DNA of 64,000 nt, from contig JAOSKK010000001.1 in assembly GCA_027493615.1 (NCBI GenBank), forward strand, positions 549,629 through 613,628, in the 5' to 3' direction. Position numbers and translations under genes: made by a program. The notes beneath the pieces were generated by a model that saw only the letters and a program-made list of their open reading frames with translations, searched no databases and was not told where the DNA came from. Shown in pieces: positions 1-12,276 of the stretch (the stretch's first letter is position 1; every line of letters begins with the position of its first letter). This DNA comes from Verrucomicrobiota bacterium. Lineage in GTDB: Bacteria > Verrucomicrobiota > Verrucomicrobiia > Limisphaerales > J093.

Positions 1-3000
1 TGGCGGACGTGGAGACGCCCGCCAAGGACCTCGTCGTCACCGCCGTCTCCAGCAACCAAGACTTGGTGCCCAACAGCAACATCGTGCTGGTGAACAACGG
101 TGAGAACCGCACGATCCAGTTGATCCCCGTCGGCATTCGTACCGGCGTGGCCGTGATCACAATCACGGTAGAGGATGGCGGTCTGGCCGGTGCCGGGAAA
201 CTCACGACCACCGCCACGCTGCGACTGACCGTGACACCGTCGCCGGAGGCCGTCTTCGCGAACACGGCCCCGATCACCATCCGTGACGCCAACACCGGTC
301 AGCCCTATCCCTCGGTGATCAGCATCAGCAACATCGTGGGCGCCGTGCACCGGGTCACCGTCACCCTGGCGGGTCTGACCCATAGCGCCCCGGGGGACGT
401 GGACGTCCTGCTGGTGGCCCCGAGCGGACAGGCGGTGATGCTCATGTCTGGCACGGGCATTCGGAACCCGGCCGAGAACGTACAGCTCGTCTTCGACGAC
501 GGCGGCGCCGAAATCCCGATCCGCGGGAGCCTGGTGTCCGGCACCTACAAGCCGTCGAACTACAACCCCAATGAAAGCATGACGCCGCCGGCGCCGGCGC
601 GGCCCTACGGCGAGACGCTGGCCACGCTCGGCGGCGTGAATCCCAACGGCGACTGGAAGCTCTACGTCCGCGATATCGCGGCCGACCACATCGGGCAGAT
701 CGCCCAGGGCTGGGTGCTCAAGATCACCCCGCGGCCCACGATCCTCGTCAGTTCACCGGCACCCGGCACGCCGCTGATCATGGCGCAGGACACCCAGGCG
801 ACCATCTCGCTGTCGATCTTCGACAGCTCCACGGCTGCCAGCAATCTGACCCTGCGCGCCGAGTCGTCGAACCCGACGCTCCTGCCGAATGCGAACGTCA
901 CGTTTGCCCCGGTCGCGACGGGTTCGACCAACTACACGGCGACCGTGAGGCCGGCCTTGCATCAGTACGGCACAAACAACCTGACGCTGATCGTGAGCCG
1001 ATCGGACGGCGCGAGCGCCCGGACCGTCGTTCCGATGAGCGTCACGCCGGTGAACGTGCCGCCCACGTTCTCGCGGCTCCTCGATCAAGTGACCGACGAG
1101 GGCGTGCCGGTCACGGTTTCCTTCCTCGTCCAGGACGTGGACACCCCGCTGGCGGGGTTGACGATTGAGGCCACTTCCTCCGATCAGAACGTGGTCACGA
1201 ACGCGAACCTGAGGTTCTTCGACACGGTTACGAACAGGCTGGTCGGCCTGCCGAGCGACCTGTTGGAGCTTAGGCTGATCCCGAATGCGGACGTCCAGTC
1301 CGGCACGGTTACGATCCGACTGGTGGTAACCGACCAGTGGGCGAACGTGGGTACCAACTACGTGACCAATCAGTTCAACCTCCAGATCCGCCCGGTCAAC
1401 CAGGCGCCGACCATCAGTGCGATCGCCGACCAGGTCACTCCGGCGGGCACACCGACGCCGGCGATTCCGTTCGTCGTTACCGACCGCGAACCCGGCGCAC
1501 TGACGGTTACCGCCACGTCTTCGGACCAGACGTTGGTCAAGAACGCGAGCATTGTGGTGACTCCCGCCGGTGGGACGACCACGAATCGAACCGTGCAGAT
1601 CACGCCGGAGAAGGGGGTGAACGGAAAAGCCGTCATCACGTTGGAAGTCAAGGATTCCGGCAACAAGACGTCCACGACCTCGTTCGTGCTGACCGTTCGC
1701 CCGAGCCCGGAACGGGTGTTTGCCAACACCACACCGATTGTCATCAACGACAACTCCTCCGCGACACCGTATCCGTCGTCGATCCAAGTCAATGGGTTTA
1801 ACGGCTATGTCTCGCGCGTGGTGGTGACCCTCAACGGGTTTGCGCATCGGTTCCCGCAGGACGCGGGAGCGCTCCTGGTCAGCCCGGGCGGCCAGAAGGT
1901 CGTACTCATGAATCGCACCGGCGGCGGGACCGCGGTCACCAATGTCACGTTGACGTTCGATGCGAGTGCCGCCAGCGCCGTCCCACAGGGTACCGCCCTG
2001 ACGACCGGCACGTACCGGCCGGCGGATTACAAGATTCCTGCCGGCTACAATCTGCCTGCTCCAGCGCCTGCCTCGCCGTACAGCACGAACCTGACGAGTT
2101 TCAACGGGCACTCGCCCAATGGAACCTGGTCGCTGTATGTCGTGGACGACACGCCGTCGGATGCCGGCGTGATCACCGGCGGTTGGTCGCTGGCGATCAC
2201 GACCGATCCGGTGATCATGGGCCTGCAGAATCTGACGCAGGAGATGAACACCACGGCGCAGCAGAACTTCACCATCGCCGACGACTCCATCGGCGATCCG
2301 GGCTTCACGTTCACGGCCACTTCGACCAATACGGCCCTGGTGGCGAACACGAACATCACCTTCATTGGCAGTGGCACGAACTTCGCCGTGGCGGTGAAAC
2401 CGAATGCCAATCTGGCTGGTCAGACCGAGGTCACGGTGAACGCCACCAATGCTGACGGTCGCACGGCGACCGGCAAGTTCCTGGTCACCTTCACGGTGGT
2501 GAACTACCCGCCGGTCATCACGCCGATTGCGGACCAGACCATCGCCGCGGGTACTGTGGCCAGTGTGACCTTCGACTACAGCGATCTGGAGACACCGAAG
2601 AACAACCTGATCGTCAGTTACACGTCCTCCAACACGAATCTCGTGCCTCTGAGCAACATCGAACTGGCTGGTGGACAGTTGTTCGTCGAACCGGTGGGTG
2701 CGGCCACGGGTGACACGGTGATCACGATCAGCGTCGCCGAGCCGGCACCGCCTGCGGGCGGGGGGTTGGTATCGAGCGAGAGTTTCGTGTTGAGAGTTGC
2801 CGCGCCTGCCCTGGCCGCCCTGGGTGCCAACGTCGAGGGCATTGTCATCAACGACAACGCAGCCGCGACCCCGTACCCGTCCGTGATCAATATCGCGGGC
2901 GTGCAGGGCGATGTGGTTGGCGTGTCGGTGTCCCTCTCGAAGTTTGGACATCGGTTCCCGGATGACGTGAGCATCTTGCTGGTGGGTCCGCAGGGCCAGA

Positions 3001-4679
3001 GCGTGGTGCTCATGAGCCGGGCCGGCGGTGGTGCGCCGGTCAGCAATCTCCGCCTCAACTTCGCCGATGACGCGTCGGCAAGCCTGCCCGACAACACCCT
3101 GATCGCGGCCGGCACCTATAAGCCGACGAGCTATCGCACGACCGAGACGTTCTTCGCCCCGGCCCCTGCGGGTCCTTACGGCAAGACCCTGTCGGTCTTC
3201 AACGGCACCAATCCGAACGGTGACTGGTCGCTCTATGTGCAGGACGACCAGCAATCGGAAGCGGGTGTCATCGCGAGCGGCTGGCTCCTCCGCATCCTCA
3301 CGGATGTGCCGGTGATCGCCCCGATCGAGCCTCAGGTCACCGACGAGAACGTGACGCTGCGGGTGCCGGTGAATGTGTTTGCTCCGGGCATTGACCCCAA
3401 TGACGTGGTGGTGAAGGCCGAGAGCAGTCAGGTGAATCCGGCCGGGCTCATCCAGTCGCTCGAGCTTACCGGCAACGGCGCGGGCCGGACGCTCGTGATT
3501 ACGCCGCGTCCGAACTACCCGTCGGTGGTAAGCAAGAACGATGGCACGGCGGTCATCACAGTGACCCTCGAGACGCCCACAGCCACGAATTCCGTGGTCT
3601 TCCCGCTCACGGTGCGGTACGTCAATCAGCCGCCCACGGTTACGGGCCTGGCGAACACCTCGACACCGGTCAACATCCCGCTGGCGATGATGTTCAGCGT
3701 CGCGGACGTTGATTCGCCCGCCACGGCGCTGGTGGTGAGCGCCGCGGTCACGGATCCCTCACGCGGTCGGGTCACCCTCCAGCCGGCCGGTGCCGGCAAC
3801 TGGCGGTTGACCTTCACCCCGTCCGGCCCGTTGGGTGCGGCGGAGGTTGCGGTGACGGCCATGGACGAGACGTCCTCGACCCGGGTGCCGTTCGTCGTCA
3901 CCGTCGAGCCTGCCTCGTACCCGATCATCTCGACCATCGCGGCGCAATCCACGCCCAAGAACGTGGCCCTCGTGGTGCCTTTCACGGTGACCAACACCCG
4001 GACCCCGAACGTGACTGTCAGCGGCTATGCCGAGAGCACGACACTGGTTCAGAGTGTGGTGATCGCCGGCGCCAGCGGTTCTTACACGGCCACCATCACG
4101 CCGGTCCTGAATGCGGTCGGGCAGACCAGGATCATCCTCGAGGCGGACGACACCCAGAGCAAGGGCTTCGCAGCCTTCGACCTCACGGTGACGTTCGTCA
4201 ACTACCCGCCTGTGCTGGCCGCGATTCCGAATCAGACGGGCCCTGCCGGTACGCCGGTGGTGGTTCCGCTCACCGTCAGCGATGTGGACAACGCGCTGAC
4301 CGAGCTGACCTACCGCGCGGAATGGACCAACGAGGAGCTGATCTCGGGTGTGGAGTTCACCGTCAGTTCCACGGCCGTGAGCGCGAGGGTCAACCTCATC
4401 GATGAGGAGACCGGCACCAGCGTCGTCACGGTGATGGTGAGCGATGGTGTCAGCACCGTCGTGCAGAGCTTCAACCTCGAAGTCACCGAGGCCACGCCTC
4501 CGCAGTTCACGGCGATTCGCCGGAATGCCAATGGAACCATCACGGTGGAATGGACCGGGACCGGCACGTTGCAGGCGGGCCCGACCGTGCTGGGGCCGTG
4601 GCAGGACGTGACGGGTGCCACCAGCCCGTACACCTTCACGCCGAGCGAGGCGATGCTGTTCGGGCGCATCAAGCGGTAA
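1..4679 (+). CDS. Secreted multidomain protein with three P domains and Ig-like repeats (5' partial)
   Basis: The frame is open at the window edge (the codons before the GTG at 9 read on in frame), so the N-terminus and any signal peptide are missing. Counting from that GTG, three copies of a proprotein convertase P domain lie at about residues 80-240, 570-730 and 937-1097; each contains a TPYPS segment and ends in a GW-x-L beta strand typical of P domains. Between them are Ig/cadherin-like modules with a recurring SS-N-x-x-LV-x-N-x-N-I pattern. The last ~60 residues ([17 protein letters not shown]...GPWQDVTG) look like the short beta-rich tail on many verrucomicrobial exported proteins. No peptidase domain is visible, so this is probably a cell-surface or secreted binding protein; its ligand is unknown. 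It ends just before a strong terminator. Confidence 0.8.
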   Translation, partial: ADVETPAKDLVVTAVSSNQDLVPNSNIVLVNNGENRTIQLIPVGIRTGVAVITITVEDGGLAGAGKLTTTATLRLTVTPSPEAVFANTAPITIRDANTGQPYPSVISISNIVGAVHRVTVTLAGLTHSAPGDVDVLLVAPSGQAVMLMSGTGIRNPAENVQLVFDDGGAEIPIRGSLVSGTYKPSNYNPNESMTPPAPARPYGETLATLGGVNPNGDWKLYVRDIAADHIGQIAQGWVLKITPRPTILVSSPAPGTPLIMAQDTQATISLSIFDSSTAASNLTLRAESSNPTLLPNANVTFAPVATGSTNYTATVRPALHQYGTNNLTLIVSRSDGASARTVVPMSVTPVNVPPTFSRLLDQVTDEGVPVTVSFLVQDVDTPLAGLTIEATSSDQNVVTNANLRFFDTVTNRLVGLPSDLLELRLIPNADVQSGTVTIRLVVTDQWANVGTNYVTNQFNLQIRPVNQAPTISAIADQVTPAGTPTPAIPFVVTDREPGALTVTATSSDQTLVKNASIVVTPAGGTTTNRTVQITPEKGVNGKAVITLEVKDSGNKTSTTSFVLTVRPSPERVFANTTPIVINDNSSATPYPSSIQVNGFNGYVSRVVVTLNGFAHRFPQDAGALLVSPGGQKVVLMNRTGGGTAVTNVTLTFDASAASAVPQGTALTTGTYRPADYKIPAGYNLPAPAPASPYSTNLTSFNGHSPNGTWSLYVVDDTPSDAGVITGGWSLAITTDPVIMGLQNLTQEMNTTAQQNFTIADDSIGDPGFTFTATSTNTALVANTNITFIGSGTNFAVAVKPNANLAGQTEVTVNATNADGRTATGKFLVTFTVVNYPPVITPIADQTIAAGTVASVTFDYSDLETPKNNLIVSYTSSNTNLVPLSNIELAGGQLFVEPVGAATGDTVITISVAEPAPPAGGGLVSSESFVLRVAAPALAALGANVEGIVINDNAAATPYPSVINIAGVQGDVVGVSVSLSKFGHRFPDDVSILLVGPQGQSVVLMSRAGGGAPVSNLRLNFADDASASLPDNTLIAAGTYKPTSYRTTETFFAPAPAGPYGKTLSVFNGTNPNGDWSLYVQDDQQSEAGVIASGWLLRILTDVPVIAPIEPQVTDENVTLRVPVNVFAPGIDPNDVVVKAESSQVNPAGLIQSLELTGNGAGRTLVITPRPNYPSVVSKNDGTAVITVTLETPTATNSVVFPLTVRYVNQPPTVTGLANTSTPVNIPLAMMFSVADVDSPATALVVSAAVTDPSRGRVTLQPAGAGNWRLTFTPSGPLGAAEVAVTAMDETSSTRVPFVVTVEPASYPIISTIAAQSTPKNVALVVPFTVTNTRTPNVTVSGYAESTTLVQSVVIAGASGSYTATITPVLNAVGQTRIILEADDTQSKGFAAFDLTVTFVNYPPVLAAIPNQTGPAGTPVVVPLTVSDVDNALTELTYRAEWTNEELISGVEFTVSSTAVSARVNLIDEETGTSVVTVMVSDGVSTVVQSFNLEVTEATPPQFTAIRRNANGTITVEWTGTGTLQAGPTVLGPWQDVTGATSPYTFTPSEAMLFGRIKR

Positions 4680-4703
4680 GCCTTACCGCCAAACAGACTC
4701 ACC

Positions 4704-4739
4704 GAGGGACCGGGTGCACGCCCGGTCCCTCTTTTCTTT
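4704..4739 (+). terminator. Rho-independent terminator
   Basis: A perfect 11-bp stem (4704-4714 with 4721-4731), a six-base loop and a following T-rich tract (4732-4739). It sits 25 bases after the stop codon of the P-domain gene and is the clearest intrinsic terminator I see in the window. Confidence 0.9.
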
Positions 4740-5019
4740 GTGCGCCCGGCAGGGCGCACACACTTGGGGGTTCAAGTCCCCTGCACGCCCGACAAGGGGA
4801 AGTGCTGGCTGGACGGCAACAGGGCCCTGTACGAGGCGGAGGTTGTTGTGGTGGTTGTCCGCGCTGGGGCCTCGCGTGTGGTGGAGCGGAACCGGCCGCC
4901 AACGCGTGGCGGGCGCGGCGGCTTCAGCAATCGCATGGGAAAGGACGGTTCCAGCACGATGTCGAGCATCGGCCGATGGATTGGCGGAGGGGAGTGTGGG
5001 GCTCTACTCTGTGCGGGTT

Positions 5020-5808
<789 letters not shown>

Positions 5809-6051
5809 GGCGGCGTCCGTCTCGGATTACGGCCGGGCAAGCCGGTGGGAGTCCCGGGCGGCCAGCGGACCGCCGTGGCGTTCGCTGCACGAATTGGGTG
5901 GCACGTGCGCGAGGATCCGTGTTTGATCACCGCCGGCTTTGCGTCCGGTGGAAGTTGCCCCGGCGGTGTGCCCCCAGACGGAGAATCGCGGCGGCGCGAG
6001 GGGGGGCGCCACGGGTCCCCCGGCGTGCAGGGCCATGCCTGAACTCGCCCC

Positions 6052-7608
6052 ATGCCTAAGCGCACGGACATCCACACGGTGCTGATCATCGGAGCCGGGC
6101 CGATCATCATCGGTCAGGCCTGTGAATTCGACTATTCGGGCACGCAGGCCTGCAAGGCGCTGCGGGAGGAGGGCTACCGGGTGGTGCTGGTGAACTCGAA
6201 CCCCGCCACCATCATGACGGACCCGGAGTTCGCCGACCGCACCTACCTGGAACCGATCACGCCGGAGTGCGTCGAGAAGATCATCGCGCGGGAATGCGAA
6301 GAACTGCGGCGTCTGGGTGTGCCGCTGCCCGATCCCACGGCCGGGGATGCGCCGGCGCCCGGTGTGCCGCACAAGCTGGTGCTGCTTCCGACGCTGGGTG
6401 GCCAGACGGCGTTGAACACGGCGATGGCGCTGCACCGCAGCGGCGTGCTGGCCCGGTACGGGGTGGAAATGATCGGGGCGAACGCCGCCGCGATCGAGAA
6501 AGGCGAGGACCGATTGGTTTTCAAGGAACTGATGTTGTCGATTGGGCTCGACGTGCCGGTGAGCGGGGTGGCGCACTCCCTCGACGAAGCGCGGGCGATT
6601 GCGGAGCGGATCGGTCGCCTGCCGCTGATCATCCGGCCCGCCTTCACCCTGGGCGGGACGGGGGTGGGATTGCGTACAACCGCGAGGAGTTCGAGGAGTT
6701 GGCCAAGCGGGGTTGGACCTGTCGCCGGTGCGGGAGATCCTCATCGAGGAATCCTTGCTGGGCTGGAAGGAGTTCGAGATGGAGGTCATGCGCGACCAGT
6801 CGGACAACTGCGTGATCATCTGCTCGATCGAGAACCTGGACCCGATGGGCATCCACACGGGCGACTCGATCACGGTGGCGCCCATCCAGACGTTGACCGA
6901 CAAGGAATACCAGATCATGCGCGACCAAAGCTTCGCGGTGATTCGGGCGGTGGGGGTCGAGACCGGCGGTTCGAACATCCAGTTCGGCGTCCACCCGGAC
7001 ATCGGCCGGCTGGTGATCATCGAGATGAATCCGCGCGTGTCGCGCAGCTCCGCGCTGGCCTCGAAGGCCACGGGCTTCCCCATCGCGAAGATCGCCGCCA
7101 AGCTCGCGGTCGGGTATCGGCTCGACGAGATTCGCAACGACATCACGCGCGAGACGCCGGCGAGCTTTGAGCCCACGATTGACTACGTCGTCGTCAAGGT
7201 CCCGCGGTTCGCCTTCGAGAAGTTCTCCCAGGCTGACCCCACCCTCACGACGCAGATGAAGAGCGTGGGCGAGGCGATGGCCATTGGACGGACCTTCAAG
7301 GAAAGCCTGCAGAAGTGTCTGCGTTCGCTCGAGATCGGCCGCCACGGTCTGGGAGGCGATGGCAAGCCTTGGCGTCTGGGAACCGAAGCATACGAGGACC
7401 GCGCGATCCTTCCGCGCGACCTGATCAGCCGGAAGCTGACGGTGCCGAACGCCGAACGAATCTTCTTCTGCGCCATGCCTTCCGGGCCGGCTTCACGATG
7501 GAGGAAGTGTTCGAGCTCACGAAGATCGACCGCTGGTTTCTGGCGCAGATCCGCGAAATCGTCGAGGTGGAGGAGGAGCTGGCGGCCACGGCCGCACGCA
7601 CCGCGTGA
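6052..7608 (+). CDS. carB: Carbamoyl-phosphate synthase large subunit, N-terminal half (frame broken three times)
   Basis: The joined product of ~518 residues matches the carboxyphosphate synthetase half of CarB: ATP-grasp start [20 protein letters not shown], then [13 protein letters not shown], the glycine-rich loop, and [17 protein letters not shown]. It runs into the oligomerisation domain ([12 protein letters not shown]) and stops at 7606-7608. The second, carbamate-phosphorylating half is absent; the next gene is an unrelated kinase on the other strand. Frame breaks at 6660-6664 (G run), 6709-6712 (G run) and about 7468 (C) each look like a one-base loss. CarB supplies carbamoyl phosphate for pyrimidines and arginine. 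Either this organism has a split carB, as known in some archaea and Aquifex, or this is a truncated gene. No carA is visible. Confidence 0.85.
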
Positions 7609-7638
7609 GACCGCAGGCCCGTCATCCCTCCGCTGACG

Positions 7639-8639
<1,001 letters not shown>

Positions 8640-8670
8640 GCCGCGAAGCTTGGGGCTGGGTGAGGGCGCG

Positions 8671-10008
8671 TCAAGGCCGGTGGGGCTGGCGCTGGCAGGT
8701 GCGAAGGCCGTAGAGGGCGATCACGACAAAACAGACGACCGGGAGGACGAAGGAGGCGCGCACCGCCGGGAGCGGTCCGACCTGGCCGAGGTCGATGATG
8801 GCGCCCTGCAGCGGGGGCAGGACCGAGCCTCCCAGGATGGCCATGATGAGGCCGGCGGCCGCGAACTTGGCGTCCTGGCCGAGCCCCTGGAGCGCGATGC
8901 CGTAGATGGTCGGGAACATCAGCGACATGCAGGCCGAGATGCCGACCAGACAGTAGAGACCGGCCATGCCCGGCAGCAGGATCGTGCCGACGGTGAGGAA
9001 GAAGCCGCCGATGGCGAGGTACATCAGGAGGCGGCCGGGATGGAAGAAGCGGAGGAGGAAGGTGCAGATGAAGCGGCTCCCGCAGAACAGGGCCATGGCC
9101 ACGATGTTGTAGCCCTGGGAACGCGCCTCGGCGTCCTGCTCCGAGAGTCCGCGCGCGGTGAACAGCTCGGTGCCGTAATGGATGATGAACGTCCAGCACA
9201 TGATCTGCGCGCCAACGTAGAAGAACTGCGCCACCACCCCCTCGAGGTAGCGGCGGTTCGCGGCCAGGCGCCGCAGCGTGGGGCCCAGATCGAGGTGATG
9301 ATCCCGCTGCTCCTGTCGCGGCATCTTGACGAGCGCGATGAGGACCAGGACCACCAGGATCACCACGGCGATGCCCACGTAGGGTGCGCGAATCACCGCC
9401 AGATCGTGGGCGGCCACTTGCTGGAAGGTCGCGGGGTCCATGGCCTCGCGAGCCTGGCGTGAGGCTTCGTTCATCCGGGCGAGGATCAGTTGCTGCGCGG
9501 TGAACATGCCGAGCAGCGAGCCGATGGGATTGAAGGCCTGCGCCAGGTTGAGCCGGCGCGTGGCGGTCTCCTCGGTGCCCATCGAGAGCACGTACGGGTT
9601 GGCGCTGGTTTCGAGGAAGGACAGTCCGCAAGTGAGGATGAAGTAGGCCACGAGAAACGGCCAGAAAACCATCATCCAACTCGCCGGGATGAACAGGAGC
9701 GCCCCACCGGCATACAGGCCCAGTCCCATGAGGATGCCGGCCTTGTAGGAGAACCGTTTGATGAACATGGCGGCGGGGAAGGCCATGGCGAAGTACCCGC
9801 CGTAGAACGCGAACTGGACGAGTGACCCCTCGAAGTTGCTCATGAGCAAAATTTTCGAGAAGGCCTTCACCATGGGGTTGGTGATGTCGTTGGCGAATCC
9901 CCACAGCGCGAAGCAACTGGTGATGAGGATGAACGGCAGGAGGATGTCGCCGGCCACCAGCGGGGCCGGGGACAACGCGCGGGGCGCGGGAGGAGTGGAG
10001 GCGTTCAC
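8671..10008 (-). CDS. MFS sugar permease, FucP/GluP-like
   Basis: About 445 residues with roughly 12 hydrophobic helices. The N-terminal half has the hallmarks of the fucose/glucose-galactose permease family: ALWGFANDITNPMVKAF in helix 1, an FYGGYFAMAFPAA segment, and LETSANPYVLSMG in helix 4-5. The start is placed at the GTG at 10008; the frame stays open to 10131, but that extension overlaps the end of the oxidoreductase gene and is Arg/Ser-rich, so it is unlikely to be translated. It probably imports a hexose or deoxyhexose by proton symport. Upstream on the same strand are an oxidoreductase and a TIM-barrel isomerase, suggesting one sugar-use operon; the exact sugar cannot be told. Confidence 0.85.
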   Translation of the reverse strand: MNASTPPAPRALSPAPLVAGDILLPFILITSCFALWGFANDITNPMVKAFSKILLMSNFEGSLVQFAFYGGYFAMAFPAAMFIKRFSYKAGILMGLGLYAGGALLFIPASWMMVFWPFLVAYFILTCGLSFLETSANPYVLSMGTEETATRRLNLAQAFNPIGSLLGMFTAQQLILARMNEASRQAREAMDPATFQQVAAHDLAVIRAPYVGIAVVILVVLVLIALVKMPRQEQRDHHLDLGPTLRRLAANRRYLEGVVAQFFYVGAQIMCWTFIIHYGTELFTARGLSEQDAEARSQGYNIVAMALFCGSRFICTFLLRFFHPGRLLMYLAIGGFFLTVGTILLPGMAGLYCLVGISACMSLMFPTIYGIALQGLGQDAKFAAAGLIMAILGGSVLPPLQGAIIDLGQVGPLPAVRASFVLPVVCFVVIALYGLRTCQRQPHRP

Positions 10009-10060
10009 TGAGGCGGACCTTCCGGCTCGGGGTGTGGCTTTCTGTGACCCGGCGGGCGGC

Positions 10061-11093
10061 TCAGTCGAGTCGCTCCCACTGGCCGCTTCGGACCGAACGC
10101 TCCTCGGCCTCGCAGATTTCGACCGCGCCAAGGCCGTCGGCGGCGGTGACGACCGAAGGCGGTGTACCGGCCTGGATGCTTTCGATCAGGTGGCGGACCT
10201 CGCCGACATAGCCGTCGCCCCCTCGACCTTCACCGTTTGCGGGGGTGATCGGGGGCGAACACTTTGAGGGCCTCGGGGCCGCGGGTGCTGTCGTAGTCCA
10301 CTGTGGCGCGTTCGAAGCCGACGCGGTAGGCCATCTTGAAGCCGAAGCCCGGCCCCATCAGCCAACTGCCTTCGGCCATCACACTGGCGCCTCCGGCGAC
10401 ATCGTACAACGTGAAGACGTGGTCGATGGCACCGCTCAGCCGGGACTGGCCGGTCGCCATCACGGCTCGTGGCCGGCCGAAGCAGAACTGGACGAAGTCG
10501 GTGTCGTGGATGTGGAGGTCGAACAGGGCTCCGCCGGACTCATCGCCCTTGAGGTAGGTGCTCTGGCTCCACGCGGGCGGTTCGGAGAGGCGGGTGAACT
10601 TCGCCGTGAGGACCTTGCCATAGCGCTGCTCGGTGATGGCGGTCTTGAGCCAGGCCCATTCGGGCCAGAACCGGAGACAGTGCGCCGGCATGAAGTAGCC
10701 GCGGGCGGACCGGGCGGCGGCCAGGATTTCGCGGGCGACGGTCGTGCGACGGGCAAGGGGTTTCTCGCACAAGACGTGTTTGCCGGCGGCCAGGGCGGCC
10801 AGGGCGGTCTCGGCGTGCAACGGAGTGGGCAGACAGATGTCCACGAGGTGCACATCGGGATTGGCCAGGAGTTCGCGGTAGTCGCGGTAGGCCTTCACGA
10901 CGGACAGATCGAAGTGAATGGCATCCGTCGTGGCGATGTTGCCCGCCACGCCGGTGAGGTTGCCGTCGGCGGGCAGGCGGACGGCGTCGCAGATGGCCGC
11001 GATGTGGGCGCCGGGGACTTGGCGGTAGGCCTTGATGTGGGTCTGGCCCATGAAGCCGAGCCCGATGATGCCGACGTTGACGGTTTGGCTCAT
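10061..11093 (-). CDS. Gfo/Idh/MocA-family oxidoreductase
   Basis: About 344 residues once joined. The Rossmann nucleotide-binding motif VGIIGLGFMGQTH opens the protein, and the family motif CEKPLAR is near residue 113, followed by the alpha/beta substrate domain (LFDLHIHDTDFVQ). These enzymes oxidise or reduce sugars, inositols or related compounds with NAD(P). A frame break in a five-base G run (top strand 10241-10245) would cut the last ~60 residues; removing one base restores a conserved-looking tail (HLIESIQAGTPPSVV) ending at 10061. It sits between the isomerase-like gene (95 bases upstream) and the sugar permease, and probably works in the same pathway. Confidence 0.85.
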
Positions 11094-11188
11094 AAAGGGG
11101 GACGAGGGTTGGATCGGGGGTTTGGCGGTGGAGAAGGCGCCGGGCGAGAGGGCAGGCGAGTTCAGTGGATCGTGTTCCGCGCGCGGGG

Positions 11189-12028
11189 CTAGCCCAGCAG
11201 CCGCTCGACATACTCGCGGGCGGTGCGGATGTCGGCGACGCGTTGGGTGCCGGCCTCGCGTTCGATGGCCAGGTCGCCCGTGTATTGGAGTTCACGCAGG
11301 ACGGCGAAGAACGCGCGCCAGTCCACTTCGCCCGTGCCCAGGACGACCTCTTCGCCCCAGGTGCCGGGGATGCGCGTGCGGGTGGCGTCCTTGAGATGGC
11401 ATTGACGCAGCCAGGGTCCGAGCGTGCGGAGGGCGGCGATGGGATCGCCCTTGTCGTAGAGGAGCATGTTGGCCGGGTCGAAGTTGATGCCCACGTTCGG
11501 GCGGTTGAGCTTGCGCAAGAAGGTGGCGAGGGTCTCGCCGGTTTCCTGGCCGGTCTCGAAGCCGATTCCAATGCCGCGGGCGGCGAAGAGCCCGGCGATC
11601 TTGGCCAGCCGGTCCAGGAGCTTGGCGAAGGCGGGGTCGCGCTCCTCGTGCGGCAGGAAGCCGGCATGGAACATGACGAACTTGAGGCCGAGACGCACGG
11701 CGAGGTCGGCATTGGCTTCGAAGTTGCGCCAGTTGCCCTCCCAGTGTTGGTCCGGCACGACCCCGCCGGTGCGTTTGATGGACTCGAGAGTCGAGTAGTC
11801 CTCGCCAATGGCGGTCATCATGCCGGAAACGCAGGTGATCCCCTGCTGGGCGCAACGCTCCTTGAAGTTCGACCAGGCGCCGTCGCGGTTCTCCCGCACC
11901 GGGTCAAGGGCGAGCGACACGCGCGGAATGCCGGTGGCGGCGAGTTTCTGGAACAAGTCATCGGCCGAGGTGGGCTGCAGCGACCAACTGCAGACGGCCA
12001 AACGGTCAGTGAGCGAGCGATCAGGCAT
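11189..12028 (-). CDS. Sugar phosphate isomerase/epimerase (xylose isomerase-like TIM barrel)
   Basis: A 279-residue AP-endonuclease-2/xylose isomerase-like TIM barrel, from the ATG at 12028. It shows the usual strand ends: FVMFHAGFLP, GIGFETGQETGE, NVGINFDPANMLLY with a metal-ligand Asp, CHLKDATRT with a His, and a late Glu in AIERE. The frame is open a further ~200 residues upstream, but that part is Arg/Pro-rich and lies antisense to the region before the PQQ-propeller gene. Relatives convert keto sugars, inosose or hydroxypyruvate; the substrate here is unknown. It is the first gene of the minus-strand sugar operon. The 223-248 bases before the next gene on the other strand hold no clear site. 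Confidence 0.8.
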   Translation of the reverse strand: MPDRSLTDRLAVCSWSLQPTSADDLFQKLAATGIPRVSLALDPVRENRDGAWSNFKERCAQQGITCVSGMMTAIGEDYSTLESIKRTGGVVPDQHWEGNWRNFEANADLAVRLGLKFVMFHAGFLPHEERDPAFAKLLDRLAKIAGLFAARGIGIGFETGQETGETLATFLRKLNRPNVGINFDPANMLLYDKGDPIAALRTLGPWLRQCHLKDATRTRIPGTWGEEVVLGTGEVDWRAFFAVLRELQYTGDLAIEREAGTQRVADIRTAREYVERLLG

Positions 12029-12276
12029 GGCGAGGGAGGGGGCTGGGAGATTAGGGGAAAGAGGTGCCGCCGAAGCAGGGCCGGCGTTCTGACACGACGG
12101 CTCGGGAGCAGGGTACCCGGTTGACATGGGGCCGAGGATAACGGGTGGCGGTGGCGAGGCAAGCCGGAGCTGGGCGAAGCATCGGGGGAATCCGGTTGGC
12201 AGGCAGGCGGACCGGACGGCATAGTCGCGCGATGCGCATCTTCTCGAACCTGTGGGTCCGGTATGGGCGAGGTGTG

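Noticed and set aside
753..3254. Open frame of 833 codons on the minus strand
   Set aside because: It lies wholly antisense to the P-domain gene, is Arg/His/Asp-rich with no domain, and arises from third-position GC bias.
4740..4790. Complete tRNA gene
   Set aside because: Only a T arm fits; no D arm, anticodon arm or matching 5' acceptor strand lies within 100 bases upstream.
10009..10131. N-terminal extension of the FucP-like permease
   Set aside because: It overlaps the restored C-terminus of the oxidoreductase gene and is a Ser/Arg/Pro-rich stretch absent from the family.
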